Source: Xanthomonas nasturtii
GTDB taxonomy: Bacteria > Pseudomonadota > Gammaproteobacteria > Xanthomonadales > Xanthomonadaceae
DNA: 64,000 bases
Reading direction: 5' to 3'
Assembly (NCBI RefSeq): GCF_001660815.1
Contig: NZ_LYMI01000017.1
Span: forward strand, 1-64,000
Position numbers and translations under genes: made by a program. Positions 28,901 through 37,071 of the stretch are shown here, piece after piece. The first letter of the stretch is position 1. Each line of letters opens with the position of its first letter. Under the pieces are notes generated by a model. It was not told the origin of the DNA. It did not search any database and was given only the letters and a program-made list of their open reading frames with translations.

Positions 28901-29925
28901 ACGCCGATGCCGGCGCCGCCAGCGACCCGATGGCCAGCGCCACCGTGGTCGGCAGTGGCGGTAGCGACGAACCGTCCGGCAGCGAAGCAATTGCGGTGGC
29001 TGCCGAGGCCGAACCCTTCGATCCACGGTTCGCCGGCAACCGCTTCGGCGTGGTGATGCACGACGTGTTCGAGCGCTGCGATTTTGCTGCCTGGCAGGCG
29101 TGGTGGCCCGGCCAACCCGCGCCCGACGGCCAGGCGGCGCCCATCGTCGAGGCCCTGCAACGCGGCGGCTATGCCCAGGACGAACTCGACGACGGCCTGA
29201 GCATGCTCACCGCGCTGATCGGCCACACCCTCACTGTCGCGTTGCCCGAAGGCACCCGCCTGGCCGACGTGCCCGCGCCGCAGCGTCGCAATGAAATGGA
29301 ATTCCACTTCGCCATGCGGCCCACCCGCGTGGATGCGCTGCTGGCCTTGCTGCACCGGTTTGGCGTGGTCGGCGACCGCAAGGCCTTCGGCATGCGCCAG
29401 CGGCTGGAAGGCCTGATGACCGGCCTGATCGACCTCACCTACACCGTGGACGGCCGCTGGTACGTGCTGGACTACAAATCCAACCGCCTGCCCAGCTACG
29501 ACGCCGACGCCCTGGTCCGCGCCATGGCGCACAGCGAGTACGCGCTGCAGGCGCTGATCTACACCGTGGCGCTGCACCGCTGGCTGCGCTTCCGCCTGGG
29601 CGATGCCGCCGAGGGCGGTGGCTACGACTACACCCGCGACTTCGGCGGCGTGCGCTATCTGTTCTGCCGCGGCCTGGACGCGGCCACCTCCACCGACCCC
29701 GGCACCCCGGCCCCCGGCATCCACGCCTGGCGCTTCGACCCCGCCCTGGTGGAAGCCCTGGACGCCTTGTTCGCCGGCAACGCCCCGGAGCCGATGTCCA
29801 GCAGCGCACCAACGCAACTGGTCCCCGATGGCTCAAAGCCCCTCCCCCCCCGGGACCTCGGTCCCCTTCAAGGAGAGAGGGGTTGGGGTGAGGGTACGTC
29901 CGCCACAGAAGCGCCCGACCCATGA
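25984..29925 (+). CDS. recB: Exodeoxyribonuclease V subunit RecB (helicase-nuclease)
   Basis: A 1313-residue SF1 helicase with C-terminal nuclease. Walker A EASAGTGKTFT covers residues 22-32, motif II is VDEFQDTDDRQW, motif III GDPKQAIYGFRGGD, motif V VTLHKSKGLEYPLVFLP, and VGLTRAEHALW lies near motif VI. The nuclease core has VLDYKSN with its Asp at residue 1163. Two segments look foreign. About 50 residues after the first helicase block contain a palindromic repeat (26301-26360). The last 30 residues are encoded by a MITE-like repeat (29835-29900). Helicase and nuclease motifs are all intact. Confidence 0.95.
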   Translation: MSSAPATDPYLQLPLHGVRLIEASAGTGKTFTLATLFTRLVVERGLRIGQILAVTFTEAATQELRRRIRERLVLAATLVPDATQAAGQGATEPSTTLVAHDASAFVGAALAATDVANDPSRPSPLLHEAPDALLTRVILEAHLATGTETPAALRRRLQQAVEEIDLAAVFTIHGFCARVLREHALESGQAFAAPELLANDRELLGEVAADLWRQRAADAVMAEDLIALWSGGPEALASDLRALVRHSQLLPAVATSTDDAAALLQAVQDASSALAAAFQVHGTAFFDTIMAAIDGGILSKVSYKPEWLASLWHWFESFATAPSFNTVPHPKLLKLTAVELATGTNKKFVDRTPASPMSHEIDGYLTALDAVEAWRSRRRIRLLHALRDDAIARLALLKRQRRVQTYDDLVDGVAHALQGPQADALVQRLRAQYAIALVDEFQDTDDRQWAIFSNVFGEGPLARAAGLEPALFLIGDPKQAIYGFRGGDVRTYLAAAVTAELAPPLSHNFRSRPGVLAAIDALYAQAGYTDAFLTDGIAFHPVQAGTKRLDTDLQCNGVTAPALTLWRAPEPPPVMKGKPKPWSAGHARELATAACVAAIRSWLAGGRDGSATINGRPVQAGDIAVLVRSHGEATRIQQALGAVGIPAVAAGKQSLFATDEALELLALLQALLDPGDDSRLRAALATVLIGEDAAAIAALAHDGERHRRWQQHALDWRERWQRGGPLALIGELGAAHGQRLLALVDGERRLTNYLQLAELLQEADARALGPHGLVDWLSRRIANADDNDEAQQLRLESDARRVQIVTLHKSKGLEYPLVFLPYIGIGRSDKGAGRHCVVHAPDAGRQLQWNVSKWSRDKDEPTWSAAETAWKQEQRAEDARLLYVGLTRAEHALWIASGPFHQHERTALAGMLRALDVLQGAAGEGAVVVDTSTPPAHLPRLPPPDEAQVPPARSPQRHIAPEWWVYSFTQLANADAGAASDPMASATVVGSGGSDEPSGSEAIAVAAEAEPFDPRFAGNRFGVVMHDVFERCDFAAWQAWWPGQPAPDGQAAPIVEALQRGGYAQDELDDGLSMLTALIGHTLTVALPEGTRLADVPAPQRRNEMEFHFAMRPTRVDALLALLHRFGVVGDRKAFGMRQRLEGLMTGLIDLTYTVDGRWYVLDYKSNRLPSYDADALVRAMAHSEYALQALIYTVALHRWLRFRLGDAAEGGGYDYTRDFGGVRYLFCRGLDAATSTDPGTPAPGIHAWRFDPALVEALDALFAGNAPEPMSSSAPTQLVPDGSKPLPPRDLGPLQGERGWGEGTSATEAPDP
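26301..26360. repeat. REP-like hairpin inserted in recB
   Basis: Arms at 26301-26321 (AGGAGCGGCCTTGGCCGCGAC) and 26340-26360 are reverse complements with one mismatch, with an 18-base loop. It is the same class as the hairpin after rmuC. It is kept in frame inside recB and encodes a low-complexity Ala/Pro-rich loop. Confidence 0.85.
29835..29900 (+). repeat. MITE-like repeat fragment forming the recB 3' end
   Basis: The stretch contains CCCCTCCCCCC, a CGGGACCTCGG hairpin half and AGAGAGGGGTTGGGGTGAGG followed by GTACG, matching the intergenic repeat at 679-832. It encodes the last recB residues (RGWGEGTSATEAPDP), which are not expected in RecB. Confidence 0.8.
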
Positions 29926-30103
29926 CCCAACAAACCCCACCGGCAATCAGCGCCGTGCACAAAGCGCTCCTCCCTCCGGGCAAGCAGACACCGCGCGCAC
30001 CCCATGCCGCGCCTGCCTGGCCATGCCAACGCCACTTCGCACGCATCGAGCTGCGGCACAAGCGCCCGGAGAAAGGCACGTCCGCCATGGCAGGCACCAC
30101 CCC

Positions 30104-32494
30104 ATGAACCAGCCGAACCCGTTCAGCGCGCTGATCAAAGCCGAAGCGTTACGCACCCTGGACCTGGCCTTCGCCCAAAGCCTGCAACGCCTGGCCCCGG
30201 ACACCGACCCACAGGTCCTGGCCGGTGCCGCGCTCGCGTCGCTTGCCGTCACCAGCGGCCACGCCGGGCTGGACCCGGCCCGCGCCGCCATGCTGCTGGA
30301 CCAGCGCGACGGCCCACTGCCGGCCCTTCCGGACCCCACCGACTGGCAACGCACCCTGGCTGCCTCGCGCTGGGTCGACCAACCGGCCCCGGAAGACCCC
30401 GCCGCCGCCGACTGCCCGCTGGTCCTCGAACACGGCCTGCTCTACCTGCGCCGCTACCGCGAGTACGAACGCCGCCTGGCGCTGGGCCTGCAACGCATCG
30501 CCGCCCAGCCCATGCCGGCCTTCGACCCCGCCGCCCTGGCCCCACTGTTCGCCCAACTATTCCCGAACGCGACCCCAACCCCTCACCCCCCGGGAGAGGG
30601 TGCCCGAAGGGCGGGTGAGGGTACGGGCCTGCCCGAGCCATCCCACTCCCCAGACCGCCAAGCCCAGGCCGCAGCCCTGGCCCTGCGCCGCACCCTGCTG
30701 CTGGTCACCGGCGGCCCCGGCACCGGCAAAACCACCACCATCGCCCGCCTGCTACTGCTGCGCATCGCCCAGGCCCAGGCCGCCGGCCACCCGGCCCCGC
30801 GCATCGCGCTGGCCGCGCCCACCGGCCGCGCCGCCGAGCGCATGGCCGAAAGCCTGCGTCTGGCTGTCGCCCGCGCCATCGCCGATGGTGTCCAGTTGCC
30901 TGCGCCAACCGCAGACACCACGCTGCCGACGCGCACAGACCTCGACACCTCCGCGCGCTGGTCCGCTGCGGCGTCATCCCTTGTCCCGTCCACCGAAGCA
31001 GAGCTCCATCTGCAAAAGGAAGCTGCCGATCCAAATGGCGGGACCCACGCGCAACACACCGCGCCACCGTCGCAGGCCGCCGCCGCCGAGCGCGAGCCGC
31101 CGCCCTGGGAATCGCTCCTCCCCAGCGGCGCCAGCACCCTGCATCGCCTGCTCGGCGTCATCCCGGATTCCCCGCACTTCCGCCATCACGCCGACAACCC
31201 GCTGCCGTTGGACCTGATCGTCGTCGACGAAGCCTCCATGGTCGACCTGCCGCTGATGTGCAAGCTGGTCGACGCCGTCGCCGACGGCACCCAGCTGATC
31301 CTGCTCGGCGACGCCGACCAGCTGCCTTCGGTGGAAGCCGGCGACGTGCTCGCCGCCATCCTGCAAGCGGCCGGCCCCGGCGATGCCCTGCAGCCCGACG
31401 ACGCCCAGGCGCTACAACCGCTGCTCGGCAGCGCGCCCGCTGGCGGCCCACCCGCCGGCACCGCAGCCAATACCCATACCGGCGGCCTGGCCGGCCACCG
31501 CGTACACCTGTTGCGCGGCTACCGGCAGGCCGACGACTTCGCACTGGCCCCCCTGGCCGACGCCATCCGCGCCGGCGACGCCGACACCGCCCTGGCCCTG
31601 CTACGCAGCGGTGAACTGGCCGGAGTGCACTTCCACGAAGACGGCGAAGACCCGCTCAGCGACGGCCGCGACGCACTGCTCGCCCACTGGCGCGCGCTGG
31701 CCGACGCCCAAGACCCCGCCGCGGCACTGCGCGCGGCCGGCCGCCTGCGCCTGCTCACTGCCGTACGCGCCGGCCCGCAAGGCGCGCGTGGCCTCAACGC
31801 CCGCATCGAACAACTGCTGGCCGACACCGGCTCCGGCGCCCGCCGCCTCGGTGCTGCCTCGCCCTGGTTCCAGGGCCGCCTGCTGCTGATTACCGAAAAC
31901 AGCTACCGCCACGGCCTGTTCAACGGCGACGTCGGCATCTGCCTGCGAAGCGATGCGGGTTCTTTTTCTGGACGAAGCGACGCAAGTGCCTCCTCCGGGC
32001 CAAGCGACGCAAGCGCCTTTCCAACGCGCGGCAACGATGCACCGCCTTCAAGGCCGGGCCACGCTGGCAGCACCTCACCGCGCGATACCCCCGCCACAGA
32101 CAACCTTGCCCAAGGCCCGTTGGTCGCCTGGTTCGAAGGCGACGGCGACGGCCAGGTGCGCGGCTTCCACCCCGCCGCATTGCCCGCGCACGAAAGCGCC
32201 TTCGCCATGACCGTGCACAAGGCGCAAGGCAGCGAATTCGACGACGTCTGGCTGCAACTGCCCACCCGCGACGCCCGCGTGCTCAGCCGCGAACTGCTCT
32301 ACACCGGCATCACCCGCGCCCGCCGCGCCCTGCACCTGTCCGGCAGCGAAGCGGTCATCCGCGCCGCGCTGACAAGGCACGCCGCACGCATCTCGGGCCT
32401 GGCGTGGCGGTTAGGTGCACAGCAGCAGGCGGCACCCGCCACGCAAGCAACAGAACCATCTACTGCCTTACCCGTGCAGGGGTCGTTGTTCTGA
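30104..32494 (+). CDS. recD: Exodeoxyribonuclease V subunit RecD (5'-3' helicase)
   Basis: A 796-residue SF1B helicase, much longer than the 608-residue E. coli RecD. Walker A TGGPGTGKTTTIARL lies near residue 202, motif II is VVDEASMVDLPLM, and GDADQLPSVEAGDVL follows. The C-terminal motifs are ENSYRHGLFNGDVG, TVHKAQGSEFDDVWLQLP and YTGITRARR. Three low-complexity segments account for the extra length: residues about 157-175 (repeat-derived), about 285-325, and about 615-670 (Ser/Asp/Ala-rich). All fall in loops between conserved motifs, so activity may survive. A 178-base gap separates it from recB. Start chosen at the first ATG giving the RecD N-domain. Confidence 0.93.
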   Translation: MNQPNPFSALIKAEALRTLDLAFAQSLQRLAPDTDPQVLAGAALASLAVTSGHAGLDPARAAMLLDQRDGPLPALPDPTDWQRTLAASRWVDQPAPEDPAAADCPLVLEHGLLYLRRYREYERRLALGLQRIAAQPMPAFDPAALAPLFAQLFPNATPTPHPPGEGARRAGEGTGLPEPSHSPDRQAQAAALALRRTLLLVTGGPGTGKTTTIARLLLLRIAQAQAAGHPAPRIALAAPTGRAAERMAESLRLAVARAIADGVQLPAPTADTTLPTRTDLDTSARWSAAASSLVPSTEAELHLQKEAADPNGGTHAQHTAPPSQAAAAEREPPPWESLLPSGASTLHRLLGVIPDSPHFRHHADNPLPLDLIVVDEASMVDLPLMCKLVDAVADGTQLILLGDADQLPSVEAGDVLAAILQAAGPGDALQPDDAQALQPLLGSAPAGGPPAGTAANTHTGGLAGHRVHLLRGYRQADDFALAPLADAIRAGDADTALALLRSGELAGVHFHEDGEDPLSDGRDALLAHWRALADAQDPAAALRAAGRLRLLTAVRAGPQGARGLNARIEQLLADTGSGARRLGAASPWFQGRLLLITENSYRHGLFNGDVGICLRSDAGSFSGRSDASASSGPSDASAFPTRGNDAPPSRPGHAGSTSPRDTPATDNLAQGPLVAWFEGDGDGQVRGFHPAALPAHESAFAMTVHKAQGSEFDDVWLQLPTRDARVLSRELLYTGITRARRALHLSGSEAVIRAALTRHAARISGLAWRLGAQQQAAPATQATEPSTALPVQGSLF
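30571..30628 (+). repeat. MITE-like repeat fragment inserted in recD
   Basis: The sequence runs ACCCCAACCCCTCACCCCCC, then GGGAGAGGGTGCCCGAAGGG and CGGGTGAGGGTACGG. It is the same family as the intergenic repeats at 541-832 and 52357. It is in frame and encodes a Pro/Gly/Glu loop (PHPPGEGARRAGEG) just before the RecD Walker A domain. Confidence 0.8.
31945..32075 (+). repeat. Probable repeat-derived insert with internal CGAAGCGACGCAAG copies in recD
   Basis: Units GAAGCGACGCAAGTGCCTCC and CAAGCGACGCAAGCGCC occur in tandem and encode Ser/Asp/Ala-rich filler (GRSDASASSGPSDASAF) between the GDVG and TVHKAQG motifs of RecD. No second copy of this element was found elsewhere in the window, so the origin is inferred from composition. 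Confidence 0.45.
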
Positions 32495-32532
32495 TTAACG
32501 GTGTTAAACGAAAGTTGAGTTACAGCAAGAGT

Positions 32533-32559
32533 CAGTCATCCGAAATTTTCGGATGACTG
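32533..32559. terminator. Palindrome downstream of recD
   Basis: CAGTCATCCGAAA-T-TTTCGGATGACTG is a perfect 13-base inverted repeat about 40 bases after the recD stop. It could end the recBCD transcript, but there is no T run and it could equally be a protein-binding site. Confidence 0.45.
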
Positions 32560-32601
32560 CTGCCTACGGAAACTGAGTGACCACCCATCCATGACGGCTT
32601 G

Positions 32602-32613
32602 CGTCATATGACG
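32602..32613. promoter_or_regulatory. Candidate HigA operator
   Basis: The perfect 12-base palindrome CGTCATATGACG lies 20 bases before the toxin start, where the HigBA complex usually binds to repress its own operon. Binding is inferred. Confidence 0.4.
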
Positions 32614-32633
32614 GGTCGCGTTATGGTTGCTGC

Positions 32634-32915
32634 ATGATCAGGAGCTTTGTCGACAAGGAAGCCGAAAAGATCTGGCTGGGTGAGCGCTCCCGCCGGTTGC
32701 CGGCCGACATCCAGTCGATCGCGCGCCGCAAGTTGCGCATGCTCAACGCTGCCGCGCACCTCGATGATCTGCGCATTCCGCCTGCCAACCGGTTGGAAGC
32801 CTTGAAGGGCGAGCGGCGCGGGCAGTACAGCATCCGGATCAACGACCAGTGGCGCATCTGCTTCCGATGGATGGAGGGCGATGTTTCCGAGGTCGAAATT
32901 GTCGATTACCACTGA
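32634..32915 (+). CDS. higB: HigB-type toxin (RelE superfamily)
   Basis: A 93-residue ribosome-dependent mRNA interferase of the HigB/RelE fold. It begins MIRSFVDKEAEKIWLGERS and has LKGERRGQYSIRINDQWRICF, the core of the family with basic residues that contact mRNA, and ends VEIVDYH. The toxin precedes the antitoxin, the order diagnostic of HigBA. Seventeen bases separate it from higA. Confidence 0.92.
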   Translation: MIRSFVDKEAEKIWLGERSRRLPADIQSIARRKLRMLNAAAHLDDLRIPPANRLEALKGERRGQYSIRINDQWRICFRWMEGDVSEVEIVDYH

Positions 32916-32932
32916 GCACGAGGCATCTGTCC

Positions 32933-33223
32933 ATGACAGTCCTACCCAACATCCACCCTGGCGAAATCCTGCTTGAAGAGTTCCTCGAGCCGATGGGCAT
33001 CAGCCAGAACGCACTGGCGCGCGCCACCGGCGTGCCGCCGCGCCGCATCAACGAGATCGTCCTGGGCAAGCGCGGCATCACCGCAGACACCGCCGTGCGC
33101 CTGGCTGCAGCACTGGGCACGACCGAGCGCTTCTGGCTGGGCCTGCAAGCCGATTACGAACTGGAACAAGCGCATCGCGCGCTGGGCGACCTGCCGTCAC
33201 GGATCAAGCGGCTGGCCGCTTGA
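32933..33223 (+). CDS. higA: HigA-type antitoxin (XRE family)
   Basis: A 96-residue helix-turn-helix antitoxin. It starts MTVLPNIHPGEILLEEFLEP, the HigA hallmark, and the helix-turn-helix is ISQNALARATGVPPRRINEIVLGKR. TERFWLGLQADYELE follows in the toxin-contacting helices. The ATG at 32933 is preceded by a suitable spacing after higB. The pair probably autoregulates through the palindrome upstream. Confidence 0.92.
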   Translation: MTVLPNIHPGEILLEEFLEPMGISQNALARATGVPPRRINEIVLGKRGITADTAVRLAAALGTTERFWLGLQADYELEQAHRALGDLPSRIKRLAA

Positions 33224-33258
33224 ATTGAGAGCCACACCATCGCTACGTGGATCGTGAG

Positions 33259-33567
33259 CTATAACCTGCCGGCCAAACGCATCATCAGATCCATGCGCTC
33301 ATGCAGGATCGCCACGATCAGCGATGGAGCGTGCTCACGCGACAGGCAGAAGATGTAATGGTGCATGCAATGCGACATCCGCAACGCAGGGTACAGCGTG
33401 CTCAGATCCTTGAAAGTGCATTCCCCTGCTGCGAGATGGGCAATGCCCTGTTCCGGGTCTGCGATGTATCGGCGAACCTGCGCCTGGCCCCAGCGTGCCG
33501 AGGTGTAGCGGATGATCCCCCGCAGATCGGCTTCGGCTGCGTCGGTGAGGACGTAGCCGTGCATCAA
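33259..33567 (-). CDS. ParE/RelE-family toxin
   Basis: A 102-residue toxin of the ParE fold: VLTDAAEADLRGIIRYT at the N-terminus, RRYIADPEQGIAHLA in the helices, and YIFCLSREHAPSLIVAILHERMD with the conserved terminal strand pair. It overlaps its antitoxin by four bases (ATGA). ParE proteins usually poison gyrase, but a RelE-like activity cannot be excluded. It converges on the HigBA module, 35 bases away. Confidence 0.88.
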   Translation of the reverse strand: MMHGYVLTDAAEADLRGIIRYTSARWGQAQVRRYIADPEQGIAHLAAGECTFKDLSTLYPALRMSHCMHHYIFCLSREHAPSLIVAILHERMDLMMRLAGRL

Positions 33568-33818
33568 CCGCGGCGGCCCTCGGCCAATTCCTCATCCAGA
33601 ATGGTGTTGATGCTCTTGCTAGACACCTTGCCGGCTAGGCCTTCGGCGACGCGTTCCCCAAGCAGGGTTTTCAACTCCTGCCACGCCTGATCGGCGTTCA
33701 CGTCGCCAGGGAACAGGCGTTCAAGCGCGTACTGCTTGATCGTCTTGCCCTGCAGAGCCGCCAGCGCCTTCAAACTCTGGTGCTGCTGGTCGCTCAGATC
33801 GATGGTCAAACGGCTCAT
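33564..33818 (-). CDS. Antitoxin partner of the ParE-like toxin
   Basis: An 84-residue protein starting MSRLTIDLSDQQHQSLKALA, the ribbon-helix-helix pattern of ParD-like and related antitoxins (KTIKQYALERLF is the helix pair). The C-terminal half (KSINTILDEELAEG) would wrap the toxin. I chose 33818 over an upstream ATG because the strand begins at once. It precedes and overlaps the toxin gene. Confidence 0.85.
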   Translation of the reverse strand: MSRLTIDLSDQQHQSLKALAALQGKTIKQYALERLFPGDVNADQAWQELKTLLGERVAEGLAGKVSSKSINTILDEELAEGRRG

Positions 33819-33982
33819 GACAAGCTCCGAAATCCGCACAAACCCACATTAGCACAGCAACTTTGGTCGGCCCGTTGATCGGTCTATAGCAGCGTTGAGG
33901 GTACTGCCGCACGCCATGTCAGCAGCGATTGAGAAATCTGACGGGCCGAGTTCGCAAGCCAACGCTTAGCGCCTGGTGATCC

Positions 33983-34019
33983 AAAAAAAACCGCGAGGCC
34001 AGGCATCCGCCTGACCTCG
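33983..34019 (-). terminator. Rho-independent terminator for the small lysine-rich gene
   Basis: Read on the minus strand, GAGGTCAGGC-GGAT-GCCTGGCCTC forms a ten-pair stem with one G-T pair, followed by CGCGG and eight T residues. It ends leftward transcription of the gene at 34045-34143. Confidence 0.85.
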
Positions 34020-34044
34020 TTCGCCGTCTAACAGGTCGGGCGGC

Positions 34045-34143
34045 TTACTTGCCTTTCTTTTCCTGCTTCGCCGCGCGCTTTTCCTTCAGCGTCTTGGTCG
34101 GCTCTTTCTTCTGGCTCTTCTTCTGGTCCATCCCCTTGCTCAT
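34045..34143 (-). CDS. Very small lysine-rich protein
   Basis: A 32-residue reading frame, MSKGMDQKKSQKKEPTKTLK followed by EKRAAKQEKKGK. Half the residues are charged, mostly Lys. The strong terminator right after it and a stand-alone position support a real gene. Such peptides are often annotated as hypothetical in xanthomonads. No function can be given; nucleic acid binding would be a guess. Confidence 0.55.
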   Translation of the reverse strand: MSKGMDQKKSQKKEPTKTLKEKRAAKQEKKGK

Positions 34144-34411
34144 GACACCCTCGTAGTTGCTGGATTGATCGGTCGGGCAGCGCCATGACCCTGGCGTGCC
34201 TGCGCACTGTAAGGCTTGTGCGCTATGGATGGCAGCAGATTCAGGCCAAGCGCCGAACTGAGCGGCAGGACGGGTCTTCGCAAGGCGGGGCAAGGGCCGG
34301 CAGCCCATCGAAGCGGACGGCAAAACCACAAGGCCCAACGACCAAAACGCCTGCGTGCGACCGTCAAGGTCCGCACGCGGGCGTTGATGGCATCCGGTGA
34401 CAGCAGCAGCG

Positions 34412-34744
34412 TTACTTGGCCGGCACGCGCTGGTACTGCTCGCCGCCGGTGTTGAGGTGGCCATTGCTCTCGTCGATGGCGAAGTTCACCGTCTCGCCAT
34501 CGTTGGTGACCTGCAGCGCCCCGTCCTTGTACACCGCCGGGTAGCTCTCGGTCTTGGGCTGGCGGCTGAAGAACTTCGGCGTGGTGCTGCGGACCATGAA
34601 GGTCTCGCCATTGCGCTCGATGTCCATCGTCTCTTCCTGCGTCTGCACGTTGACCCAGTGGCCAACGAACTGCTCGCCCTCCACCTTGGCGCAACCGCTC
34701 ACCAACAGTGCCGCAGCCAGCGCGGTGCCCATCCACTTCATCAT
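34412..34744 (-). CDS. Small lipoprotein, unknown function
   Basis: A 110-residue protein with a lipoprotein signal peptide (MMKWMGTALAAALLVSGCAK; lipobox VSGC, Cys 18). The mature part is a small beta-rich domain (EQFVGHWVNVQTQEETMDIE, then NGETFMVRSTTPKFF) that resembles lipocalin-like stress lipoproteins, but I cannot name a family. It is a single gene on the minus strand. Confidence 0.75.
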   Translation of the reverse strand: MMKWMGTALAAALLVSGCAKVEGEQFVGHWVNVQTQEETMDIERNGETFMVRSTTPKFFSRQPKTESYPAVYKDGALQVTNDGETVNFAIDESNGHLNTGGEQYQRVPAK

Positions 34745-34862
34745 CGTGTGTTCTCCAGTTGAGGCTGGAGGCGAGGATGGCGGGTGGGGGATGTATGGGA
34801 GGTCAAGGTGTCCCATGTCAATTGAAAACGTGACATCACCTCCGTCACCTCGTGTGCTTGTT

Positions 34863-37025
34863 TTATGGAAGCAACTTGACTTCTACATAGAGCGTTTTCA
34901 GATGAGCTATTCCCAAATCCAGAATGGGCTCATACATGAATGAGTTTAGATGAATGTTCTCAGGGGTCATCAAGTTAACTTGCTCAAGAACAGAAACATC
35001 TTCCAGCCTACCAAGGCCTAATCTCTTGTATTCCTGAAGAAGTTCGATTGTCTGATTCTTCTTGATGGCTTCAATAAAAACAGCATTGTTGATGGTTCTA
35101 ATCATATGCCGTTCGGCTAAAAGCCTGATGGCAATTGATAAGACAATCTTTCCCTCAAGCTCTATTGCTTCCTCCTGCTGATTGAGAACCGATTCTGCTT
35201 CTTCGTGGATCACATCAATTACAAACTTCGCTGGTGGGGTCAGTGTCAATTGCTGCTTATCAGCCAATATCTTTTTATATATCGAGCAAAGCTCATCAAG
35301 AGTTAAAGTGTCGGTGTCACCTTTGACATGCAGCAGTGATGTCAGCTTCAAAAATTCATCTTTGTGCCCGCAGAATTCAGCCAAATTCCTAACAAAAGGA
35401 ATGGCCGAGATGCAGTAAGCGGGTGTGGTTATATTCCTCTTCCAATAATCAAATGGATTGTTCTGATATTTTTCTTGCACCAGCTTCAACTTTCTACCGG
35501 TTTTTGTTGCATGTAGCTTGCAGCTCCAATCTAAACTTAACCGTCCGCTTATACTCCTGTAGAAGTCGAAATTGTGAGAGAGAAAAAAACACATGAACTT
35601 CCCTGAGTTGAAAATATCCTTTAGATACTCAATGATTGCATACTTGTTTTTATAGTCAAACGAGTCTGCAATATCATCAATCACTAATATCGTAACTGCG
35701 CCTTTCTTCCTTCTTGTCTCTATCTCAAACAAGATGTTCAGTATATAAAGTGATCTTCTTTCGCCTTGGCTAAGAACCTTTAGCAAGGATTCTCTAGCAA
35801 CATCACCCTCACCATCACCATCTCTAAACTTGAATGAAATGGAAGGTTGTGAGCCTTTTAAGATTACATCATCTTGGTTTGCCACAATCATCTTGAACGG
35901 GACAGAGAACCGCTTGTTGAAGGAATCAACAACTGCTTCCCATTCTGTTCTTTCACTCTTAGCTTGCTCAACAGCTTCTTCAATAGTGACCTTGCTCGTT
36001 CTGTAGGCCTCGAGGAATTGACTATAAAGGTCCTTCTGATCGACCAAGTAAGCAATCCAAAGTTCCTTCTGAAGCTTCTTGAAGTCCTTCAGGTATGGAA
36101 GAATGTGTTGGTTATCAAAGAGGTAGTCTCTAAATTTCCTAAGCTCAGTATTTTGGATTTTCTTATCTATCGCATCAAACTTTGTAGCAAGATCCTTGTC
36201 TGTCAGAATCTTCTTTCGCTCTTCCTCAATTTTCTCAGCAAGTTGATCAGCAGTAGTAACCTCTTTCATCCCATCTTTAGTTCTGAGATTTACTGTGTGC
36301 TTGGCTTCAAAAAACCCATTATCTTTGAGCTGCTTGTTAACAGTCGACGCGCTGTAATGATTGAACTGCTTGCTGAGGACATCAGAATTGGACACCAGTT
36401 CGTTGTATTGTTGGATGTATTCTTCCAGCTGATGCTTGATGGACCCGGAATCCAAAAGTCCAACAGTCTTATCATTAAAAACTTCCGAATACACGACACT
36501 GGAAAGCTGCGACGGAGTGCCGGCATTCACTTGTTCTTCCAGTGAATCTACAAGTTCAGCGAGTGATTTCTTTCCAAAGCATTTCAAAATTTCTGTTTCT
36601 ACAGTAATTGCTCTCCCCGTCAATCCGGATAGTTGTTTAAGTTTCAAAACCAAAGCTGACTGCTTGTCCGCAATCTCTTTAAGAGCATAATCATACTTTT
36701 GTTTAACTTCACTGTTCACAAGAAGTAATGATGTATTCTCAGAAGCGAAGTCGACATTATATGGCTCTACAACAAAAACTGAATCAGCAGCAATGTCGGT
36801 TCCCGCAGCATCTTTAATTAATTTATTTGAAGCTCTATCTGGAAAAATAAGGTCTTTTGTTTCTCGTCCTTTGGAAAAATCATCGAAGGCCTTTGAAAAC
36901 GAAGTTTTCATGAAACCATTTGGCGCATAAATGGCATATCCATTGCTATTGGTGAAATCAAATTCATGCACCAATTCACTGATGCCATAACAGTTCTTAA
37001 GGTCTACAGACAGCCTCATGTTCAT
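34863..37025 (-). CDS. AT-rich ABC/SMC-like ATPase, candidate defence protein
   Basis: A 720-residue ATPase much richer in A and T than everything around it, a sign of transfer. The Walker A is atypical: YAPNGFMKTSFSKAF, with Met where Gly is expected before Lys-Thr. A helical coiled-coil middle (about 100-380) is followed by the ABC signature LSQGERRSLYILNI, Walker B TILVIDDIADSFD and an H-loop FFLSHNFDF. This is the head-coil-head plan of RloC, PrrC and other AAA_13-type proteins, but no HEPN or anticodon-nuclease motif is evident. It lies 46 bases downstream of the Mrr-like gene. Confidence 0.7.
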   Translation of the reverse strand: MNMRLSVDLKNCYGISELVHEFDFTNSNGYAIYAPNGFMKTSFSKAFDDFSKGRETKDLIFPDRASNKLIKDAAGTDIAADSVFVVEPYNVDFASENTSLLLVNSEVKQKYDYALKEIADKQSALVLKLKQLSGLTGRAITVETEILKCFGKKSLAELVDSLEEQVNAGTPSQLSSVVYSEVFNDKTVGLLDSGSIKHQLEEYIQQYNELVSNSDVLSKQFNHYSASTVNKQLKDNGFFEAKHTVNLRTKDGMKEVTTADQLAEKIEEERKKILTDKDLATKFDAIDKKIQNTELRKFRDYLFDNQHILPYLKDFKKLQKELWIAYLVDQKDLYSQFLEAYRTSKVTIEEAVEQAKSERTEWEAVVDSFNKRFSVPFKMIVANQDDVILKGSQPSISFKFRDGDGEGDVARESLLKVLSQGERRSLYILNILFEIETRRKKGAVTILVIDDIADSFDYKNKYAIIEYLKDIFNSGKFMCFFLSHNFDFYRSISGRLSLDWSCKLHATKTGRKLKLVQEKYQNNPFDYWKRNITTPAYCISAIPFVRNLAEFCGHKDEFLKLTSLLHVKGDTDTLTLDELCSIYKKILADKQQLTLTPPAKFVIDVIHEEAESVLNQQEEAIELEGKIVLSIAIRLLAERHMIRTINNAVFIEAIKKNQTIELLQEYKRLGLGRLEDVSVLEQVNLMTPENIHLNSFMYEPILDLGIAHLKTLYVEVKLLP

Positions 37026-37071
37026 CGCTCGAGTTTAAGTTCGAAAAAAGGAAAAACGTGGTCAGACGCCC

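Noticed and set aside
25648..29817. A 1389-codon minus-strand frame opposite recB
   Set aside because: Shadow of recB; no recognisable domain and low-complexity composition.
29926..30103. A 60-codon frame between recB and recD
   Set aside because: Ends inside recD, has no homology I know and no ribosome-binding site; treated as intergenic.
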